A stretch of 64,000 nucleotides of DNA from Streptomyces althioticus (GTDB lineage Bacteria; Actinomycetota; Actinomycetes; Streptomycetales; Streptomycetaceae): assembly GCA_014649355.1 (NCBI GenBank), contig BMSW01000001.1:124001-188000 (forward strand). Reading direction: 5' to 3'. Positions within the stretch are counted from its first letter, which is position 1. Every line of letters begins with the position of its first letter. Under the pieces are notes generated by a model, which was not told the origin of the DNA, did no database searches, and saw only the letters and a list, made by a program, of their open reading frames with translations. Position numbers and translations under genes: made by a program. Shown in pieces: positions 50,918-61,870 of this stretch.

Positions 50918-52423
50918 CTAGTACGAGAAGGCCATCGGCTTGTCGGCGTCACGGACGTCGCCGCCGAGCTTCGTGGGCGGGTTGAGGTCGGAGTCGCTCA
51001 GCTCGGGCGGCCCCGCCTTGACGTACTTGACGAGCAGCCGGACCTCGATGACGGCCAGCACGGCGTAGAGCAGGGTGAAGACGGTCATCGAGGTGATGAC
51101 CTCGGCCTGGGACACGCCGGGGGAGACCGCGTCCTCGGTGCGCATCACGCCGTAGACGACCCAGGGCTGACGGCCCATCTCGGTGAAGATCCAGCCCCAG
51201 GCGTTGGCGATCAGCGGGAAGGCCATCGTCCACACCGCGGCCAGCCAGTAGAGCCGGGTCAGCCGGGAGCCCAGCGGCTTCTTCAGCAGCACCAGGTGCG
51301 GCACCTCGTCCTCGCCGGTGCGGTACGCGGCCGGCAGGAGGAACTTCTTCCGGGTGAGCCACAGCCCCAGCAGGCCCACCGAGAAGGAAGCCATGCCGAA
51401 CCCGATCATCCAGCGGAAGCCCCAGTAGGCGACGGGCACGATGGGCTTGTAGTCGCCGGGACCGAACTTCTCCTGAAGCGCCTCGTTGGTGTCGTTGATC
51501 CCGGGCACGTAGGACTCGAAGTCGCTGTGGGCGAGGAACGACAGCAGGCCGGGGATCTCCAGGGCGACCTCGTTGTGCCCCTTGTCGACGTCGCCGTAGG
51601 CGAAGACGGAGAAGGGCGCCGGCTCCTCACCGTCCCAGAGGGCCTCGGCGGCGGCCATCTTCATCGGCTGCTGCTCGTACATGACCTTGCCGAGGGTGTC
51701 GCCGCTGATCGCGGTGAACAGTCCGCCGACCGCCAGGGTCACCAGGCCGAGCCGCAGCGAGGTGCGCATCACCGGGATGTGCTTCTTGCGCATCAGGTGG
51801 AAGGCCGCGATGCCGACCATGAAGGCGCCGCCGGTCAGGAAGGCCGCCGAGAAGCTGTGGAAGACCTGGTTGAGCGTGGTGTTCTGGGTGAGCACCAGCC
51901 AGAAGTCGGTGAGCTCGGCGCGGCCCTTCTCGCCGTTGATCCGGTAGCCGACCGGGTGCTGCATCCAGGAGTTGGCGGCGAGGATGAAGTACGCCGACAG
52001 CAGCGTGCCGATCGACACCATCCAGATGCAGGCCAGGTGGATCTTCTTCGGCAGCCGGTCCCAGCCGAAGATCCACAGGCCGATGAAGGTGGACTCGAAG
52101 AAGAAGGCGATGAGCGCCTCGAAGGCGAGCGGGGCGCCGAAGACGTCACCGACGAAGCGCGAGTAGTCGGACCAGTTCATGCCGAACTGGAACTCCTGCA
52201 CGATGCCGGTGACGACGCCCATCGCGATGTTGATCAGGAAGAGCTTCCCCCAGAACTTCGTCGCCCTGAGGTACTTCTCCTTCTCCGTCCGCACCCAGGC
52301 GGTCTGCAGCCCGGCGACGAGGGCGGCGAGCGAGATCGTCAGGGGAACGAAGAGGAAGTGGTAGACGGTGGTGATACCGAACTGCCATCGCGCCAGGGTC
52401 TCCGGCGCCAGAGCCAGATCCAC
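50918..52423 (-). CDS. cydA: Cytochrome bd oxidase subunit I
   Basis: 501 residues from a GTG with AAGGAG 8 nt upstream. The N-terminal ALAPETLARWQFGITTVYHFLFVP contains the axial His (H22); further ligands are His and Met in the FHSFSAAFLTGGAF and FRWMIGFGMAS regions. The hallmark GRQPWVVYGVMRT is present. Nine helices. The Q-loop is short, as in other actinobacteria. It heads the leftward operon and is preceded by a Rex operator (52505-52522), so transcription should rise when the NADH/NAD ratio is high. Confidence 0.95.
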   Translation of the reverse strand: MDLALAPETLARWQFGITTVYHFLFVPLTISLAALVAGLQTAWVRTEKEKYLRATKFWGKLFLINIAMGVVTGIVQEFQFGMNWSDYSRFVGDVFGAPLAFEALIAFFFESTFIGLWIFGWDRLPKKIHLACIWMVSIGTLLSAYFILAANSWMQHPVGYRINGEKGRAELTDFWLVLTQNTTLNQVFHSFSAAFLTGGAFMVGIAAFHLMRKKHIPVMRTSLRLGLVTLAVGGLFTAISGDTLGKVMYEQQPMKMAAAEALWDGEEPAPFSVFAYGDVDKGHNEVALEIPGLLSFLAHSDFESYVPGINDTNEALQEKFGPGDYKPIVPVAYWGFRWMIGFGMASFSVGLLGLWLTRKKFLLPAAYRTGEDEVPHLVLLKKPLGSRLTRLYWLAAVWTMAFPLIANAWGWIFTEMGRQPWVVYGVMRTEDAVSPGVSQAEVITSMTVFTLLYAVLAVIEVRLLVKYVKAGPPELSDSDLNPPTKLGGDVRDADKPMAFSY

Positions 52424-52504
52424 GTCGTCGCTCCTTACTTCGCCGTGGTGCAGCCGCGCGGGGCCCGCTCCATCCCCGGCCATGTCGGGAGAAACGGGAT
52501 GCGC

Positions 52505-52522
52505 TTGTGAACGCGTTCACAT
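52505..52522. promoter_or_regulatory. Rex operator (TTGTGAACGCGTTCACAT)
   Basis: The palindrome TGTGAACGCGTTCACA (52506-52521) is a perfect match to the known Streptomyces Rex site. It lies 83 nt upstream of the cydA start; a further TTCACAA half-site follows at 52523-52529. Rex releases DNA when bound to NADH, so this links bd oxidase expression to redox state. Confidence 0.85.
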
Positions 52523-52703
52523 TCACAAGCAATTATGACCTACTGCTTTTCCGACCCGGAAGGGGGGTCCTGTGTGACGTCAACCCCTTCGCCGGACACG
52601 CCCCGGCGGGCCCCGCGGCCGGCCCCGGACGCACGGGAGCGGCCGGCGATCGCTCCGCCGGCCGCTCCGTGTCCGCGCAGGTCGAACCTGCTGTCTCCGC
52701 AGG

Positions 52704-53783
52704 TCAGCCCTGTGCGCCGAACTCCCCGGTGACCTTCAGGAAGATGTCGTTCGCCTCCGTCTCACCGATGGTGACCCGGACACCCTCGCCGGGGAACGGA
52801 CGGACGACCACACCTGCCTGCTCGCACGCCTGCGCGAACGGCACGGTGCGCTCCCCCAGCCGCAGCCACACGAAGTTGGCCTGGGTCTCGGGGACCGTCC
52901 AGCCCTGGGCACGAAGCCCGTCCACCACCCGGTTGCGCTCGCAGACCAGGGAGCCGACCCGGCCGATCAGCTCGTCCTCCGCCCGCAGCGAGGCGACGGC
53001 CGCCTCCTGGGCGATCTGGCTCACACCGAACGGCACCGCCGTCTTGCGCAGCGCCGCGGCCACCGGCTCGTGCGCGATGGCGAAACCGACGCGCAGCCCG
53101 GCGAGACCGTAGGCCTTGGAGAAGGTGCGCAGGACGCAGACGTTGGGCCGCTCGCGGTAGATCTCCACGCCGTCCGGCACCTCGGGGTCGCGGATGAACT
53201 CGCGGTAGGCCTCGTCCAGCACCACCAGGACGTCGCGGGGCACCCGGTCGAGGAACCGTTCCAGCTCGGCGCGTCGCACCACGGTGCCGGTCGGGTTGTT
53301 GGGGTTGCAGACGAAGATCAGTCGCGTCCGGTCGGTGATCGCGTCGGCCATCGCGTCCAGGTCGTGCACATCGCCCTCGGTCAGCGGTACCTTCACGGAG
53401 GTGGCGCCGCTGATCTGCGTGATGATCGGGTACGCCTCGAAGGAACGCCAGGCGTAGATCACCTCGTCGCCGGGGCCGGAGGTGGCCTGCAGCAGCTGCT
53501 GGGCCACGCCGACCGAGCCGGTGCCCGTCGCCACGTGGGACGCCGGCACGCCGAACCGCTCGGCCAGCTCGGCCGTGAGGGCGGTGCAGGCCATGTCCGG
53601 GTAGCGGTTGAAGGAGGAGGCGGCGGCCGTCACCGTCTCCATCACGCCCGGCAGGGGCGGATAGGGGTTCTCGTTGGAGGACAGCTTGTACGCCGCCGGG
53701 CCGTCGGCCGCCGCGGGCTTGCCCGGCTTGTAGGTGGGGATCCCCTCCAGCTCGGCGCGCAGCTTGGGGCTCGTCTCGCTCAC
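52704..53783 (-). CDS. hisC: Histidinol-phosphate aminotransferase
   Basis: 359 residues from the GTG at 53783 with GAGGAGG 7 nt upstream. The fold type I aminotransferase has the [11 protein letters not shown] loop at the start, CNPNNPTG (about 170), and the PLP Lys in [15 protein letters not shown] (about 223). It makes imidazole-acetol phosphate from histidinol phosphate, or acts on aromatic amino acids in its Streptomyces HisC2 role. There is no his operon nearby, which favours a broader aromatic or second-copy function; this is inference. The gene is divergent from the LacI gene across 440 nt. Confidence 0.9.
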   Translation of the reverse strand: MSETSPKLRAELEGIPTYKPGKPAAADGPAAYKLSSNENPYPPLPGVMETVTAAASSFNRYPDMACTALTAELAERFGVPASHVATGTGSVGVAQQLLQATSGPGDEVIYAWRSFEAYPIITQISGATSVKVPLTEGDVHDLDAMADAITDRTRLIFVCNPNNPTGTVVRRAELERFLDRVPRDVLVVLDEAYREFIRDPEVPDGVEIYRERPNVCVLRTFSKAYGLAGLRVGFAIAHEPVAAALRKTAVPFGVSQIAQEAAVASLRAEDELIGRVGSLVCERNRVVDGLRAQGWTVPETQANFVWLRLGERTVPFAQACEQAGVVVRPFPGEGVRVTIGETEANDIFLKVTGEFGAQG

Positions 53784-54096
53784 CGCAGTCCTCCTCGCGA
53801 AGACCGGCGGCACATGACCGCCGCCGACATCCAATACTGCTCACCTTATGAGGATTCGGCCTCGCTGCGTATAGGGGCGACGACCGGGGCCTTCCTTCTC
53901 CCGCGTCACAGGGACAACACCGGAAACATCGCCCGTACGGGTGTGAAGGGCGTGCGGGTCAGGGGCGCGCCGCACATATATCTATGCGCCGGTGGTTCGC
54001 GCCGTGGCGCGCGTCACCCGTGCAGGTGAGTTGAGACCTCTTCGCAACATCGCACCCTCGCCAGGCACGCATGCACGGACACGTCAGGGACTGTCA

Positions 54097-54109
54097 TTGA
54101 ACCGTTCAA
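54097..54109. promoter_or_regulatory. Candidate operator TTGAACCGTTCAA
   Basis: A 6-1-6 perfect inverted repeat 113 nt upstream of the LacI-family start. LacI proteins commonly bind such palindromes and autoregulate; binding here is inferred. Confidence 0.45.
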
Positions 54110-54207
54110 CACCCGTGGTTTCCAAGGCGATTGATGTGAAATGATCATGCAGAAACGTGCCTGTCAACGCGTGCATATGCGTCCGCCCTACCCCACCGCA
54201 TGAGCCC

Positions 54208-54213
54208 TACTAT
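54208..54213 (+). promoter_or_regulatory. -10 box of the LacI-family gene
   Basis: TACTAT ends 9 nt before the ATG at 54223. No ribosome site is present, which suggests a leaderless or very short leader mRNA. Confidence 0.5.
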
Positions 54214-54222
54214 CGGCTCGCC

Positions 54223-55335
54223 ATGACAGCAGCAGGGAAGCACCAGGTGAGCCGCGCGGAAACCTCACGCCGAGGCAGCCGGCCGGGTCGAGCGGGCATC
54301 AGGGACGTGGCCGCCGCCGCCGGAGTCTCCATCACGACCGTCTCCGACGCCCTCAACGGCAAGGGCCGGCTCCCGGACGCCACCCGGCGCCACGTCCGCG
54401 AGGTGGCCGACAGACTGGGGTACCGCCCCTCGGCCGCCGCCCGAACGCTCCGCACCGGGAAGTCCGGACTCATCGGCCTGACCGTGACGACGTACGGGGA
54501 TGAACCTTTCACCTTCACGGAGTTCGCGTACTTCGCCGAGATGGCGCGGGCCGCCACGTCCGCCGCGCTCGCCCGCGGCTACGCCCTCGTCATCCTGCCC
54601 GCGACCTCGCGTCACGACGTGTGGTCCAACGTGGCCCTGGACGGCACGGTGGTGATCGACCCCTCCGACCAGGACCCGGTGGTCAGCGAGCTGGTCCGCC
54701 AGGGCTTACCCGTGGTCTCCGACGGCCGCCCGGCCGGTTCCCTGCCGGTCACGGCCTGGGTCGACAACGACCACGAGGCCGCCGTGCTCGGCATCCTCGA
54801 CCACCTCGCCGACGCCGGCGCCCGCCGCATCGGCCTGCTGACCGGCACCACCACCGACACGTACACCCACCTGTCGACCACCGCGTACCTGCGCTGGTGC
54901 GAGCGGGTGGGGCAGGACCCGGTGTACGAGGCGTACCCGGCGCACGACCCGTGTGCGGGCGCCGTCGCCGCCGACCGGCTGCTCGCCCGACCGGACCGCC
55001 CCGACGCGGTCTACGGCCTCTTCGACCCCAACGGCACGGATCTGCTCGCCGCGGCCCGCCGCTACGGACTGCGCGTGCCGGAGGACCTCCTTCTCGTCTG
55101 CTGCAGCGAGTCCACGGTGTACGCCAACACCGAGCCGCCCGTCACCACGCTCTCCCTGAAACCCCGCCGCATCGGTACGGCGGTGGTGCAGCTGCTGATC
55201 GACGCCATCGAGGGCGTCGATTCGGACCAGCCCGTCGAGCAGGTGATACCGACCGAGCTGATCGTGCGCACGTCCTCGCAGCGCCGGCCGCCCCGCACGA
55301 CGGTCAGCCCGCCGAGGTCGCCGCAGGGCACATGA
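54223..55335 (+). CDS. LacI-family transcriptional regulator
   Basis: 370 residues from the ATG at 54223. The N-terminal HTH (about 26-75) is IRDVAAAAGVSITTVSDAL, then hinge helix GYRPSAAARTLRTGKSG. The periplasmic-binding-like effector domain follows (about 85-340). The effector is not clear; LacI family regulators usually sense sugars, and no sugar genes flank it. The tail (about 345-370) is Arg/Pro-rich. A TACTAT -10 box nine nt upstream and a TTGAACCGTTCAA palindrome suggest autoregulation. Confidence 0.88.
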   Translation: MTAAGKHQVSRAETSRRGSRPGRAGIRDVAAAAGVSITTVSDALNGKGRLPDATRRHVREVADRLGYRPSAAARTLRTGKSGLIGLTVTTYGDEPFTFTEFAYFAEMARAATSAALARGYALVILPATSRHDVWSNVALDGTVVIDPSDQDPVVSELVRQGLPVVSDGRPAGSLPVTAWVDNDHEAAVLGILDHLADAGARRIGLLTGTTTDTYTHLSTTAYLRWCERVGQDPVYEAYPAHDPCAGAVAADRLLARPDRPDAVYGLFDPNGTDLLAAARRYGLRVPEDLLLVCCSESTVYANTEPPVTTLSLKPRRIGTAVVQLLIDAIEGVDSDQPVEQVIPTELIVRTSSQRRPPRTTVSPPRSPQGT

Positions 55336-55871
55336 ACACCCGGGGGGCGCGAAGGGCCGGGGAACCAGGGGGAACGCCCCGCTTCCGGAGGGGTGAGGCG
55401 AGGCGGCACCCGGCCCGCTCGGGGCTCCCGGGGAAGACGGACCGGCCGTCCTGCGGGACGGTCCGGCCGACGGGGGCGGGTGCGGGGACGTGCGCCCCAG
55501 GGACGACGCGCGGAGTGCGCGCCGAGGGATGACGAAGGGACGAACCGGAAGCAGGACGACCGGCACGGGCGGCGGAACGGGCGCGGAAACGGAATCCGGA
55601 CCACCCGCCGGACCGACCGGACGGGCCCCGGTCAGGCGGTCGTGGAGCGTTCGAGGGACGGCCGCGCGCCGGTGTCGAACACCATTCGACGGGCCGGAGA
55701 CCACCGCAAACGGGGCGAAAGCCCCGATGAACCGGAGTCCTGTTCTGATTCACCACCCCTGGGTCATCACACGGCGCGATCCGCATTCCTATGATGGGCC
55801 CACGACACCGCGGGCCGCTGCGACCAGGCAGTCCGACGCGGTGCAGATGCGGCGCGATGGTGGAGGGGTCG
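55336..55871. other. GC-rich intergenic region before the metallophosphatase
   Basis: 536 nt. Several open frames cross it on both strands, but none has a ribosome site or recognisable sequence. A TATGAT box (55790-55795) could be the -10 for the downstream gene. Confidence 0.4.
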
Positions 55872-56951
55872 ATGACTCAGGGGGCCGGTCAGGGACCCGA
55901 GGTGGAGCGGACGGCGACGTTGCGCGACTTCCGGGTACCCGCGTACGTCCACGAGACCGGTCCGTACGTCCACAGCAGCACGCACCCCGGTGACGTCGTC
56001 CCGCCGTCCGAGGAGGCGTACCCGGAGGGGTACACGCCGACCCAGCGGGACCTCCCCGTCATCAACCGGGGGGACACGGTCCAGGTGACCGTCGACCCCG
56101 TAGCCGCGCCCGCCCCCCAGCCCGCCACCGGCAAGGGGCCGCTGTACGTGGTCGGCGACGTCCACGGCTATCTGGACGAGCTGCTGGCCGCCCTCCAGGA
56201 GCAGGGCCTCGTCGACTCCGCGGGCAACTGGTGCGCCGGAACCGCGCGCCTGTGGTTCCTCGGCGACTTCACCGACCGCGGTCCGGACGGCATCGGCGTC
56301 ATCGACCTGGTGATGCGGCTGTCCGCCGAGGCCGCCGCGGCAGGCGGGTACTGCAAGGCCCTCATGGGCAACCACGAGCTGCTGCTGCTCGGCGCGAAGC
56401 GGTTCGGCGACACGCCCGTCAACTCCGGCGCGGGCACCGCCACCTTCCAGGCGGCCTGGCTGCTGAACGGCGGCCAGAAGACCGACATGGACCGCCTCCA
56501 GGACCACCACCTGCAGTGGATGGCACGCCTCGACGCCGTCGAGGAGGTCGACGGCCACCTGCTGCTCCACTCCGACACCACCGCCTACCTCGACTACGGC
56601 CGTTCGATCGAAGAGGTCAACGACACGGTCCGCGAGACCCTCACCCGCAACGACGCCGACGAGGTCTGGGACCTGTTCCGCAAGTTCACCAAGCGGTTCT
56701 CCTTCCGGGACGAGGGCGGCGCCGACGCGGTGCGCTCCCTGCTCGATACGTACGGCGGTACCCGGGTCGTTCACGGCCACAGCCCGATCCCGTATCTGCT
56801 GGGCGAGGTCGGCTCCGAGGACGGCGAGGACGACCGCGGCCCCGCGGTGGCCGAACCGCACGTGTACGCCGACGGACTCGCCATCGCGATGGACGGTGGC
56901 GTGACGATGGCAGGAAAACTGCTGGTACGACAGTTGCCGCTGACCAACTGA
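55872..56951 (+). CDS. Metallophosphatase (calcineurin-like)
   Basis: 359 residues from the ATG at 55872 with GGAGGGG 4-10 nt upstream. After a 95-residue N-terminal extension rich in Tyr/His/Pro, the metallophosphatase motifs are GDVHGY (about 100-105), GDFTDRGPDG (about 134-143), GNHE (about 170-173), a His in LLLHSD and VHGHSPIPYL. It is a PP2A-like dinuclear phosphatase; substrate unknown. A rather large insertion separates motifs 3 and 4. Monocistronic by position. Confidence 0.88.
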   Translation: MTQGAGQGPEVERTATLRDFRVPAYVHETGPYVHSSTHPGDVVPPSEEAYPEGYTPTQRDLPVINRGDTVQVTVDPVAAPAPQPATGKGPLYVVGDVHGYLDELLAALQEQGLVDSAGNWCAGTARLWFLGDFTDRGPDGIGVIDLVMRLSAEAAAAGGYCKALMGNHELLLLGAKRFGDTPVNSGAGTATFQAAWLLNGGQKTDMDRLQDHHLQWMARLDAVEEVDGHLLLHSDTTAYLDYGRSIEEVNDTVRETLTRNDADEVWDLFRKFTKRFSFRDEGGADAVRSLLDTYGGTRVVHGHSPIPYLLGEVGSEDGEDDRGPAVAEPHVYADGLAIAMDGGVTMAGKLLVRQLPLTN

Positions 56952-57140
56952 GGGGTGCGCGGGCCGCGTTGAGGCGGCCTCGGACCGCATCCCGGGGACG
57001 GCAATTTCCGCAGACCCCCTGTCACGGCGCGCCGTCACCGCTCTACCATCGGCTTATCCGTAGCAGGCTCCCCTCCGTTTCTGCCCGACGGCTCGTCAGC
57101 ATGCCGAGCCCCAAGCCCTACGGAGCATCGGGGGATGCAC

Positions 57141-58004
57141 ATGAACAGCGTTCCGCAGCACCTGCTGAACGAGGACCGCCAGGACTACGAGCGGATTCTC
57201 GATGAGGCGCTGCGCTCCGCACCACACAACCCGGAGCTGGCCGCTGTGGGACAGCGGCTCAACTCGGAGCAACTGCGCACGATGGCGCTGAACGCCACCG
57301 CGCTCATCAGCGTGGCCGCGGCGACCGAGTACCAGCACTACGTGAAGGTCCGCGAGGAGGCCCGCAGGCCGCCCGCGGTCACCCCGGCCGTGCGCGACGC
57401 CGGCGCCGGTGAGCCGGGCGCCGGCGGCGCGGCGGGGTTCGCCGCGTCGGTGGGCGAGATGGCCGAGGCGGCCGGAGCGGGGGTGGCGGCGGTCGTCGCC
57501 GTCCTGGCGCCGGTCCTCGCCGGAACCGCCGCCGCGATATTCCTGCTCGTCGGCTTCGTGCTGCGGGCGTTCGATTCCGACAACGAGTTCGCGGGGACGC
57601 TGCTGACCACCGGCTGGGTGTTCGGCGCGGTCACGGCAGTCGCCATCCTCGTCGCCGGGGCGGGTCTGCTGCTCACCGCGCTGCGCAACAAGCCGTCGGC
57701 GCTCGGCGGGACGTACCGCGAACTCGACGAGGAGGTGGCCCAGGCCAGGGAGGCCTGGCGCGAGGCGCTGCTGGAACGGGGCATCGTGCCGTTCCTGCGG
57801 GATGCGCTCGCCGACCCCGCGGGGGCCACGACGCTGCAGCACACGGCGCCGCCCGCGCCGGGCAGCCGTATGCCGCACCTGGGGTACGACCGGCCGGGCT
57901 TCTCCAGCCCCGACGACGGGGCGCACCGGGGCACCCGCCCCAGCTACTCCAGCCCGGACTACTCGAGCCCGGACTTCGGAGGTCCGGAGCACCAGCCGGA
58001 GTAG
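57141..58004 (+). CDS. Hypothetical membrane protein with two TM helices
   Basis: 287 residues from the ATG at 57141, preferred over the ATG at 57135, which touches the GGGGG ribosome site. Residues 1-75 are helical (LLNEDRQDYERILDEALRSAP). Two membrane segments lie at about 115-145 and 155-183. The tail (230-287) is Ser/Pro/Tyr-rich with repeated SYSSPDYSSPDFGGPEH, probably disordered. No family recognised. It is upstream of a convergent TerD/VWA gene. Confidence 0.65.
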   Translation: MNSVPQHLLNEDRQDYERILDEALRSAPHNPELAAVGQRLNSEQLRTMALNATALISVAAATEYQHYVKVREEARRPPAVTPAVRDAGAGEPGAGGAAGFAASVGEMAEAAGAGVAAVVAVLAPVLAGTAAAIFLLVGFVLRAFDSDNEFAGTLLTTGWVFGAVTAVAILVAGAGLLLTALRNKPSALGGTYRELDEEVAQAREAWREALLERGIVPFLRDALADPAGATTLQHTAPPAPGSRMPHLGYDRPGFSSPDDGAHRGTRPSYSSPDYSSPDFGGPEHQPE

Positions 58005-58068
58005 CGCTCTCGGCAGCGCGACGGGGACGCACGCCGCACGGCCGGCGTACGTCCCGGGGGCCGGGGCG

Positions 58069-59439
58069 TCAGAGGATGCCCGCCCCTCGCGCCGCCTTGA
58101 TCCACTGCGGGAACTCGGACAGCAGCCGGTCGTACAGCTCCGCGTCCGGGACCGTGCTGATGTCGTCGACGGAGAAGAAGCCGACGTTGTCGACGCGCCG
58201 GCCGGGCAGCGTGTCGAACCGCTCCAGCACGCCGTAGCCGGCCTGCCCGAGCCCCACGAACTGCCAGAACACGGGCTCCTCGACGGCCTCGCGCAACTGC
58301 TTCTCGATCTCGGCGTTGCGGTAGACGCCGCCGTCGGAGAAGAACAGCACGAGCGTGGGGGCGGACGTCGGGTTCTCCCGTACGTAGGCGCGCACCTCCG
58401 CGATGACCTTCTGCTCCTCGTTCTGGATGCCCACGTCGCGCATGTCGACCTGGCTCGGGTCGAGGCCCCTCCTGCGCTTGCGCCGGAACAGGGAGATCTC
58501 CCCCACGCGGACGTGCAGCCGCAGCCACTCGGGAAGCTCACCGAGCCGCAGGTCCGGCAGCCGGGCGGGGTTCGTGGCGAACGTCCAGGCCTGCATCTCG
58601 CCGTCGTCGTCCAGCTGGGCGGCGACCGCCGCCATCCGCTCGACGACGTCGGCGACGACGCCCTTGGAGTACAGGAAGGACATCGACCCGGAGGCGTCCA
58701 GCACGAGGATCACCCGTGCGGTGACGTCGGCGGCGCCGTGCTTGCGCAGACTGACCGCGACCTGCTCCTTGCGCAGCGACAGCCGCTTGCGCATGTCGAC
58801 GGGCAGCTGCTCCTCGCCCTTGCCGAGGCGGGTGGCGCCGGACGGGGGCGGTGCCGGGGTGGGCGGCGGAGGGGGCAGCGGCGCGGCGACGAGGGGTGCC
58901 TGGGCGGGGTCGTCGACGGTGATGCCGAAGTCCGTGGCGAGTCCGGCGAGGCCGGAGGCGTACCCCTGGCCGACCGCGCGGAACTTCCAGGCGCCCTGCC
59001 TGCGGTACAGCTCGCCGCCGATGAAGGCGGTCTCGGAGCCGGCCGCCATGGCGAAGCGGGCGATCTGGGCGCCCGAGGCGGCGTCCAGCAGCCGCAGCAC
59101 CAGTCCGGGCGCCTGCCCGAACGTCCCGCCGTCGGCCGAGGCGCCGAGCACGATCCGCTCGACGGCCGGCTCCACCGAACGCAGGTCCACCTCGACGGTG
59201 TCGGTGGCGGTCCCGTCGGCGTGCTGCTTGCCGAGGTGCCGCACGGCCCCGGAGGCGTGCCGCGGCTGGTTGTAGAACACGAAGTCCCCGTCGTCACGCA
59301 CCCGCCCCACCGACGTCAGCAGCAGGGCCGACGCGTCGATGTCGGGCACACCGGGCCCCGCCGTCCAGGCGAGCTCGGCCCGCACGACGGGCGCCTCGAC
59401 GGAACAGTTGGACCCCTTGCTCATCGCCCACACGACCAT
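58069..59439 (-). CDS. TerD-domain and VWA-domain protein (stress response)
   Basis: 456 residues. The N-terminal TerD-like domain (about 1-180) has [28 protein letters not shown] and the [12 protein letters not shown] strand, resembling tellurium-resistance TerD calcium-binding proteins. A Pro-rich linker follows. The C-terminal VWA domain (about 225-456) carries MIDAS residues in LDASGSMS (D-x-S-x-S) and the later SDGG. Starts at 59439 (leaderless-like, CAGACT upstream) or 59424 are both possible. TerD/VWA fusions are part of the Ter stress cluster in actinobacteria. Function unproven; calcium- or metal-dependent assembly is likely. Confidence 0.8.
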   Translation of the reverse strand: MVVWAMSKGSNCSVEAPVVRAELAWTAGPGVPDIDASALLLTSVGRVRDDGDFVFYNQPRHASGAVRHLGKQHADGTATDTVEVDLRSVEPAVERIVLGASADGGTFGQAPGLVLRLLDAASGAQIARFAMAAGSETAFIGGELYRRQGAWKFRAVGQGYASGLAGLATDFGITVDDPAQAPLVAAPLPPPPPTPAPPPSGATRLGKGEEQLPVDMRKRLSLRKEQVAVSLRKHGAADVTARVILVLDASGSMSFLYSKGVVADVVERMAAVAAQLDDDGEMQAWTFATNPARLPDLRLGELPEWLRLHVRVGEISLFRRKRRRGLDPSQVDMRDVGIQNEEQKVIAEVRAYVRENPTSAPTLVLFFSDGGVYRNAEIEKQLREAVEEPVFWQFVGLGQAGYGVLERFDTLPGRRVDNVGFFSVDDISTVPDAELYDRLLSEFPQWIKAARGAGIL

Positions 59440-59708
59440 GGCCCCAGTCTGCCGACCTCGGCACGAATGCACGAGATGACCCACGGCGCGACCTCGGCCG
59501 ACCGCGGGCTCACCCCTCGCGCGGCCGGGGTCCGGTGCGAGTCGCCGTCGCAGCCGTATCCGAGCACGGGGTCATGGGCGGCGGCTTCGGCCAGCCGTGC
59601 GGTCTCCGCCGGTGTCCTGGGCCGGCGGTAGACGTACTCCGTCACGTACTGGCCGCCGTAGAGGACGTGCCGGGGCGCGGAGACGCGGTCTGCGTAGGAG
59701 AGGGTCAC
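59421..59708 (-). CDS. Possible small protein of unknown function
   Basis: 95 residues from an ATG at 59708, on the same strand as thiC and the TerD gene and overlapping the latter by 19 nt. The first 60 residues ([38 protein letters not shown]) look protein-like, with no known family. The tail is low complexity. No strong ribosome site is seen. It fills the only gap between thiC and the TerD/VWA gene, which is the main argument for it. Confidence 0.3.
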   Translation of the reverse strand: MTLSYADRVSAPRHVLYGGQYVTEYVYRRPRTPAETARLAEAAAHDPVLGYGCDGDSHRTPAARGVSPRSAEVAPWVISCIRAEVGRLGPWSCGR

Positions 59709-59759
59709 CAGCCGAGCCCAGGGCCCGGTCCGGCCCGCCCCACGGAACCGGTGGCCGGA

Positions 59760-59801
59760 GCACTGTTCCGGTCAGCCGCACGGGCCTTGCCGGAACAGTG
59801 C
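59760..59801 (-). terminator. Terminator of thiC
   Basis: GCACTGTTCCGG (59760-59771) pairs perfectly with 59790-59801 with an 18-nt loop, 19 nt past the thiC stop on the complement. Confidence 0.75.
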
Positions 59802-59819
59802 GTCCAGGACACTCGACGT

Positions 59820-61696
<1,877 letters not shown>

Positions 61697-61703
<7 letters not shown>

Positions 61704-61729
61704 ATCACCCGCTGTCGGTGATGTTTCAC
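61697..61729. repeat. 13-bp inverted repeat upstream of the thiC leader
   Basis: GTGAAACATCACC (61697-61709) pairs perfectly with 61717-61729 around a 7-nt loop. It overlaps the beginning of the riboswitch and the near-parS site. Confidence 0.6.
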
Positions 61730-61736
61730 GTGGAAC
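61723..61736. other. parS-like site 5 (one mismatch)
   Basis: GTTTCACGTGGAAC differs from the parS consensus by one base. Single-mismatch sites are known among Streptomyces parS sites. Confidence 0.7.
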
Positions 61737-61870
61737 ATCGCTGGGACGGAGGTCAGCGCCCTCTCAGCCCGGTGCTCCGAGCTCCCGCGTGTACAAAAGG
61801 TGCCTCCACGCTAGCGTCATTTCTGGCGCGCTGAACAGAGGGCCTCCTTCCTTCTTGCGATGATCGGTCG

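Larger units (their letters stand above)
53784..54222. other. Intergenic region between hisC and the LacI gene
   Basis: About 440 nt, with lower GC at 54080-54160. It holds the odd-centred palindrome TTGAAC-C-GTTCAA (54097-54109) and the TACTAT box of the LacI gene at 54208-54213. No gene is evident. Confidence 0.5.
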